This document shows positions 60,151 to 64,000 of a DNA stretch of 64,000 nt, in pieces. Every line of letters begins with the position of its first letter. The stretch's first letter is position 1. A program made the translations under genes and the position numbers. Below the pieces are notes generated by a model. The model saw only the letters and a list, made by a program, of their open reading frames with translations. It searched no databases and was not told where the DNA came from. Origin of the DNA: CALABS01 sp050260775 (GTDB lineage Bacteria > Pseudomonadota > Alphaproteobacteria > Rhodospirillales > Magnetospirillaceae); assembly GCA_050260775.1 (NCBI GenBank), contig JBLNCP010000044.1:19306-83305 (forward strand). The letters are read 5' to 3'.

Positions 60151-60192
60151 AAGGGGGCGGGCGTCATGCGCGGCGACCCCAAGGGCGCCGGA

Positions 60193-60423
60193 TCAGCGGT
60201 TGGCCTTGAGCCAGTGGCCCAGCCACAGCATGCCCCATCCCACCATGGCGACCGGCACGGCGAGGAACAGGCCGGCGACCACCAGCGTCTGCGGCGGCAG
60301 CGGCAGCGGCAGCTCGGCGCCCACCCAAGCGGCGGTTCCGGCCAGCACGGCGGAGGCGGCAAACAGGCCGGCGGCGGCGAGCACGACGACGCCGGCGGCG
60401 ACGAGAGTGGATCCTGCGTTCAT
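60193..60423 (-). CDS. Small two-helix membrane protein
   Basis: A 76-residue protein starting MNAGSTLVAAGVVVL. Two hydrophobic segments (VVVLAAAGLFAASAVLAG and LVVAGLFLAVPVAMVGW) are joined by a Pro-rich turn (LPLPLPPQ). It ends in a short basic tail. Not recognised. The frame is open upstream to 60549, but the shorter start gives a sensible membrane protein. Confidence 0.5.
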   Translation of the reverse strand: MNAGSTLVAAGVVVLAAAGLFAASAVLAGTAAWVGAELPLPLPPQTLVVAGLFLAVPVAMVGWGMLWLGHWLKANR

Positions 60424-60484
60424 GCCGCCATCAAGCCGGGATCGCGGCGAGGGCGCCTTGACCTTGGTAAAGGGGAGTTCGACG

Positions 60485-60718
60485 TCAGGGGATGAGGCGT
60501 TCAGGCTGGCCCGCCGTTTCCGGCAGGGGAGGGGGCGGCAGGATCTCATGGCCCTGCCCGACCGGGCTCACGGTTTCCGAAGGCAATTCCGCCTGCTGCT
60601 CGCCCTGCCGTCCCAGCGCCTTGATGACGTGGGATGCCAGCTTGACCTCGGCGCATCCTTCCGCGCCGCCAAGCGCGACGACGACGGCGACCAGGCCGAT
60701 GGCGGCATGATGGGGCAT
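60485..60718 (-). CDS. Small putative lipoprotein
   Basis: A 77-residue product from ATG 60718: a short hydrophobic stretch (AAIGLVAVVVALGG) ends at AEGC, a weak lipobox, followed by AEVKLASHVIKALG and a Pro-rich tail (ILPPPPLPETAG). The start of the mature part recalls the first residues of RlpA-type lipoproteins, but the SPOR and barrel domains are missing. Function unknown. Confidence 0.42.
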   Translation of the reverse strand: MPHHAAIGLVAVVVALGGAEGCAEVKLASHVIKALGRQGEQQAELPSETVSPVGQGHEILPPPPLPETAGQPERLIP

Positions 60719-60911
60719 GTCCGGTCCAACACCCATCGAGGATGGCTTGTTTCGCCGTGAGCCGGGCGCAGGATGCGGTGCCAGCCGCACGCCTCCCTTT
60801 TTTGTCACGGCCGGTCCCAAGAGGGACACTGGCCGGAAGGGCGCTCTCCCAGTCTTCTGATCGGACGGCCTCACCATTTGGGTAGCCCGGCCGCTCGAAA
60901 GGAAGACCAAG

Positions 60912-61382
60912 ATGAAACGTCATGCTCTGCCGGTCTTGACCATGCTGCTGATCGGCGGTGCCGCCGTCGCCCAGACCGTGTCGACGACGCCCGTCGATCC
61001 CGCTCCCGCCCCCTCGGGCGCCGAAGCGAACCCCTCCACCTCGCCGGTGCCCACCACCGATCCCGCGACCGGTGGCACGGTGGTCGTCGTCACCCCCGCA
61101 CCGACGACCGATCCCGTGGTCACCCCCATCCCGACCCAGCCGCGTCCCGGCGCCTTGGGCGTGCTGGACCGCAACCTCGAAAAGAACCCCGACAACCGCG
61201 GACTGCAGAATGCCATCTCGCGCATCGAGCGCAACCAGGAGCGCCAGGAAGCCCGCCCCGAGCGGGTCGAACGGGCGGAGCGCGCCGACAAGGTCGAGAA
61301 GGTCGACCGCGTCGACCGGCCGGCCCGCCCCGAACGCATCGAGCGTCCCGAGCGCCCCGAGCGGGCGCACGGCCGCGGCTAA
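60912..61382 (+). CDS. Secreted low-complexity protein
   Basis: A 156-residue protein with signal peptide (LPVLTMLLIGGAAVA-QT). The mature part begins with a Pro/Thr/Val-rich stretch (TTDPATGGTVVVVTPAPTTD), then a conserved-looking NLEKNPDNRGLQNAISRI segment, and ends in a highly charged tail of short repeats built on ERxER and RPER. An AAGGAAG site precedes the start. Not recognised. It is followed 48 bases later by a beta-barrel gene in the same direction. Confidence 0.7.
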   Translation: MKRHALPVLTMLLIGGAAVAQTVSTTPVDPAPAPSGAEANPSTSPVPTTDPATGGTVVVVTPAPTTDPVVTPIPTQPRPGALGVLDRNLEKNPDNRGLQNAISRIERNQERQEARPERVERAERADKVEKVDRVDRPARPERIERPERPERAHGRG

Positions 61383-61430
61383 CGATCTTGGGGGCGGCCG
61401 GCGCGGCCGCCTCATCCCCACGGAGCGAGA

Positions 61431-62243
61431 ATGATGACCTTCCGGCGCAGCCTGATGCTTTCCGCCACCCTGACCGCCGCCATGGCGGCATCGAACGCCT
61501 GGGCCGGCGAGCGGGCCGGCGAACTGACCACCGCCCAGTCGCAGTGGGGCGCGTTCAGCCTGTCCTCGGGCGTTACCTACAGCACCGGCGATTACGGCGA
61601 ATCCCAGCGAACCAACATCCTGTACGTGCCGCTGACCGGCAAGCTGGAGCTCCAGGACTGGGTGTTCAAGCTGACCGTGCCCTACATCTCGGTCACCGGC
61701 CCGGGCAACGTCGTCCAGGGCGTCGGCGTCGTCGGCGCCGCCGGGGGGCGCCGCACCACCGAATCCGGGCTGGGCGACGTCGTGGCGGCGGTGACCAAGA
61801 CCGTCTACGAGGACAGCAAGCGCGGCACTGCCATCGACGTCACCGGCAAGATCAAGTTCGGCACCGCCGATGCGGACAGAGGGCTGGGCACCGGCGAGAA
61901 CGACTACTCGCTGGCCGTCGAGCCGTCGCAGCAGGTCGGCCCGGTCACCCTGTTCGCCACCCTCGGCTACAAGGTTGTGGGCGACCCCGAGGGCACCGAC
62001 CTCAACAACGTCGCCTTCGGCTCGCTGGGCGGCTCGACCCACGTGACGCCGGCCACCACCGCCGGCCTGGTCCTCGACTTCCAGGAGCGCTCGTCCCCGA
62101 CCTCCAGCCCGCCCCGCGAACTGACCGCCTTCGCCACCAGTCGCCTCGACGACCGCTGGAAGGGTCAGGCCTACCTGTCGCGCGGCCTCTCCGACGCCAG
62201 CCCCGACTGGGGCGGCGGCCTGATGGCCTCCTACGCGTTCTGA
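61431..62243 (+). CDS. Predicted outer-membrane beta-barrel protein
   Basis: A 270-residue protein with signal peptide (LSATLTAAMAASNAWA). The mature part consists of alternating strands (AFSLSSGVTYSTGDYGES, WVFKLTVPYISVTGPG, GTAIDVTGKIKFGTA) and ends LMASYAF with a C-terminal Phe. The layout resembles small transporter-like barrels of the phenol meta-pathway type. GGAGCGAG precedes tandem ATGs at 61431 and 61434. It is likely co-transcribed with the secreted protein upstream. Confidence 0.75.
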   Translation: MMTFRRSLMLSATLTAAMAASNAWAGERAGELTTAQSQWGAFSLSSGVTYSTGDYGESQRTNILYVPLTGKLELQDWVFKLTVPYISVTGPGNVVQGVGVVGAAGGRRTTESGLGDVVAAVTKTVYEDSKRGTAIDVTGKIKFGTADADRGLGTGENDYSLAVEPSQQVGPVTLFATLGYKVVGDPEGTDLNNVAFGSLGGSTHVTPATTAGLVLDFQERSSPTSSPPRELTAFATSRLDDRWKGQAYLSRGLSDASPDWGGGLMASYAF

Positions 62244-62326
62244 ACGATGGGCACGGGCGGGGGCGTCGGCGCTCCCGCCTGCGCTATGGGGGCCCTTCGC
62301 TCGTTCGCACCATCCACTCATGCCAA

Positions 62327-62632
62327 TCAGGACGGTAGACGTCCACTCCTCTTGAGCAGAATGACCACATATAATGCGGTCACGAACAGAGAGACCGCGG
62401 CCAACATATGTTCTAGGAAGTCTTCCTTGGTGGGAGATGCGATGAAATTTATGACGAGCAACACCGGTGCGATCAGGCGTATATATGGCTGCAATACTGG
62501 TGGATACCACTGCTGTTTTCCAACGGCCCGGACAATTATCCAGATCATTCCTGCACCCACTGGGATTAAGTCGCAAAGCATGATCCAGACGGTGACCCTG
62601 GACAACTCAGAAGCGTCCGAGGGACCAGTCAT
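62327..62632 (-). CDS. Small membrane protein of unknown function
   Basis: A 101-residue protein with three hydrophobic segments (VTVWIMLCDLIPVGAGMIW, LIAPVLLVINFIAS and AAVSLFVTALYVVILL). Base composition is clearly lower in GC than neighbouring genes, which suggests recent acquisition. Its start overlaps the stop of the gene upstream as ATGA. Confidence 0.55.
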   Translation of the reverse strand: MTGPSDASELSRVTVWIMLCDLIPVGAGMIWIIVRAVGKQQWYPPVLQPYIRLIAPVLLVINFIASPTKEDFLEHMLAAVSLFVTALYVVILLKRSGRLPS

Positions 62633-62817
62633 GGAATCCGGAAAAAATTCGAGCAGGATTGCCCCGCCGCCAAAAAAAACTGGACGGCGACAAATGCCAA
62701 AAAGTCCATCACGGATCGCCGCATTGCAATTCCCGGCTCGATCTGGCTCGCGTGCCCCATAGCTATATAACCTACATCGTTAGGAACGATGTCGCGCCCT
62801 TTATGAGAGTCTGTCAA
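62629..62817 (-). CDS. Small protein with one hydrophobic segment
   Basis: A 62-residue ORF, coupled by ATGA to the membrane protein downstream. The C-terminal half is hydrophobic (VMDFLAFVAVQFFLAAG). Low GC like its partner. The overlap is the best argument that it is translated; not recognised. Confidence 0.4.
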   Translation of the reverse strand: MTDSHKGRDIVPNDVGYIAMGHASQIEPGIAMRRSVMDFLAFVAVQFFLAAGQSCSNFFRIP

Positions 62818-62984
62818 TGGGTTTTCTCCCCTTAAGAGGGAATCAGGCGGGGCGGCAATGACATATCAAGGCCGCGAAACTGAAATGTGGCGCCAGAGCC
62901 AGGCCTGTTGGCCCAACTCGGCACACCCGAGCCACATCCCGGCGATTGGCAGGAAGCGACGCCAGCCCCCGCGCGTTTCCCCCT

Positions 62985-63013
62985 TTGCCTTCCGCGTCGC
63001 CCTGCGCTATATG
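62985..63013 (+). promoter_or_regulatory. Promoter of tRNA-Arg
   Basis: TTGCCT (62985-62990), 17 bases, TATATG (63008-63013), 25 bases ahead of the mature tRNA 5' end. Confidence 0.6.
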
Positions 63014-63038
63014 AACCCTTCGCTCAACCGAGCCCTGC

Positions 63039-63115
<77 letters not shown>

Positions 63116-63364
63116 CTTTCCTCACATCAGCGGCTCTTGCGGAAGCAGAGCGGAAGCAGTTGGCGGTAAATCGGATGGAGTGGAGGCTCTCCCTCCGCAC
63201 CTCGAGGCCATGCCCCTGCTCGGCTAGCGGTAACGGCAGCCACCTGCGACGCGTGTCGACGTGGCTCACACCTGTCCTGTCGATAGGATTGTCAGCGCAC
63301 TGACGTTACTTATGATGGAGCTTCAGGCAGGCGTCCCCGTCGCCAGCACGTTGGAGGGAGCCCC

Positions 63365-63661
63365 ATGAAGCGGATTGTCCCAGCTTGTGCCTTAGCTGTT
63401 TGGTTCGCCGGTGGGCACGTTCTAGCCCAATCCAGCAATGAAAAATGGCAGGCCCGCAAGATCGAGGGCGCTACCATCGCCAGCCTGGTGAAGCAGGGGT
63501 ACGAGCTCAAGGCGGTCGTCCGGATCGCCCGCAACGACGACATCTACTTCCTGCAGAAGGGCCCGCACCTGGTCCGTTGCCTGGACAGCTCGAGTGGCCC
63601 GGCCCAATTCCTGGAGTGCCAGGAATTCGTCGAGCCCTTCCCTGCACCTCTACTCCGTTGA
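63365..63661 (+). CDS. Small secreted protein of unknown function
   Basis: A 98-residue protein with signal peptide (IVPACALAVWFAGGHVLA-QSS) and a mature part of about 75 residues containing IASLVKQGYELKAVVR and two cysteines (VRCLDSS, LECQEF) that could pair. A GGAGGGAG site stands seven bases before the start. I do not recognise the family. The 249-base stretch between it and the tRNA shows only a direct repeat of GCGGAAGCAG (63139 and 63150). Confidence 0.65.
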   Translation: MKRIVPACALAVWFAGGHVLAQSSNEKWQARKIEGATIASLVKQGYELKAVVRIARNDDIYFLQKGPHLVRCLDSSSGPAQFLECQEFVEPFPAPLLR

Positions 63662-63855
63662 CGGCAAGTCATGACACCGTGGGATGGCTGGCCTGGGAAG
63701 ATGACCGACGAGGCTTCAACAAGTTGGCCGACGAGCATTTGAACAGGCTTGATCGCAAGCCGAGGCCGAAGCCAAGCAGGCATGATGCGCCAATGGATGG
63801 GGTTGTGATCGAGAAACCGGCAGCGAGGCAAGCAGACGGAACGTGACCGCTCCAG

Positions 63856-63999
63856 TCACTTCCCTCGGGGATTCTCCAAGACGACTCCCGCCTTCCGCAG
63901 AAATTCCATCGCCTTCTGCTGTTCGATCGTGTCCCGCCAGGCCTTTTGCCGTGGTTTCGGCGGTAGCGGCTCCTGTGGCGGCGAGAGGGACTGGCGCTG
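63856..63999 (-). CDS. C-terminal fragment of an unidentified protein (cut by window end)
   Basis: An open minus-strand frame runs in from the window edge for 47 codons and stops at 63856 (TGA). The visible end contains PPKPRQKAWRDTIEQQKAM and EFLRKAGVVLENPRGK, a Pro-rich then helical, charged sequence typical of a real protein tail. Family unknown. Confidence 0.5.
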   Translation of the reverse strand, partial: QRQSLSPPQEPLPPKPRQKAWRDTIEQQKAMEFLRKAGVVLENPRGK

Positions 64000-64000
64000 T

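Noticed and set aside
63445..63846. Alternative frame through the secreted protein at 63365
   Set aside because: It has no ribosome-binding site and lacks the signal peptide seen in the chosen frame; a short tail beyond 63661 might be coding but cannot be supported.

Overview
The window is a high-GC, densely packed chromosomal segment of an alphaproteobacterium, most likely a Rhodospirillales member close to Magnetospirillum or Phaeospirillum. This rests on lineage-typical pieces rather than a database match: DUF2336 and DUF1150 proteins, a MucR regulator, the ornithine-lipid pair olsB-olsA, the order gltD-gltB, metX-metW, and a SAM-II riboswitch. GC falls visibly only around 38.7-39.0 kb and 62.3-63.9 kb. 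There is no rRNA, CRISPR array, transposase or integrase. One tRNA (Arg, CCG) lies near the right end.

Layout. 0-4.7 kb: a diguanylate cyclase cut by the window edge, a DUF2336 protein, then leftward cell-wall genes (SleB-like hydrolase, extensin-like lipoprotein, a UppP-family protein with an altered active site). 5-11 kb: gltD and gltB (glutamate synthase). 11.2-15.2 kb: small heat-shock protein, TusA-like protein, MucR, Fur, ornithine-lipid acyltransferases. 15.4-20.7 kb: an overlapping operon miaB-phoH-ybeY-corC-lnt. 20.8-23.5 kb: an XRE regulator, a SAM-II riboswitch ahead of metK, and trmB. 23.5-33.3 kb: the translation and RNA-decay cluster rimP-nusA-ylxR-infB-rbfA-truB-rpsO-pnp. 33.5-41.2 kb: addA without addB, a periplasmic unknown, a PNPOx-family protein, bacteriohemerythrin, a second XRE regulator, and queG and queF. 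41.2-44.9 kb: hldE divergent from a fused aldolase/dehydrogenase. 45.2-49.3 kb: leftward aromatic amino acid genes (chorismate mutase, hisC-type aminotransferase, tyrA) plus a VOC protein. 49.4-51.2 kb: metX-metW. 51.3-53.6 kb: an outer-membrane protein divergent from a cupredoxin-FTR1 iron-uptake pair, with repeated palindromes between them. 53.5-58.6 kb: methyltransferase, ABC exporter, and two adjacent degenerate GGDEF/EAL-like proteins. 58.7-64 kb: phosphatase, cytochrome c, a run of small secreted or membrane proteins, tRNA-Arg and accessory ORFs.

Methionine and SAM metabolism appears twice (metXW and riboswitch-controlled metK). Iron is a second theme (Fur, FTR1 with cupredoxin, hemerythrin). 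Intergenic gaps carry at least three families of dispersed palindromic repeats, often nested. The features I find most worth a second look are the SAM-II riboswitch with a short ORF whose stop overlaps the metK ribosome-binding site, the paired degenerate GGDEF/EAL proteins, the UppP homologue lacking both motif glutamates, and the TGCGA-type palindromes in the iron locus.
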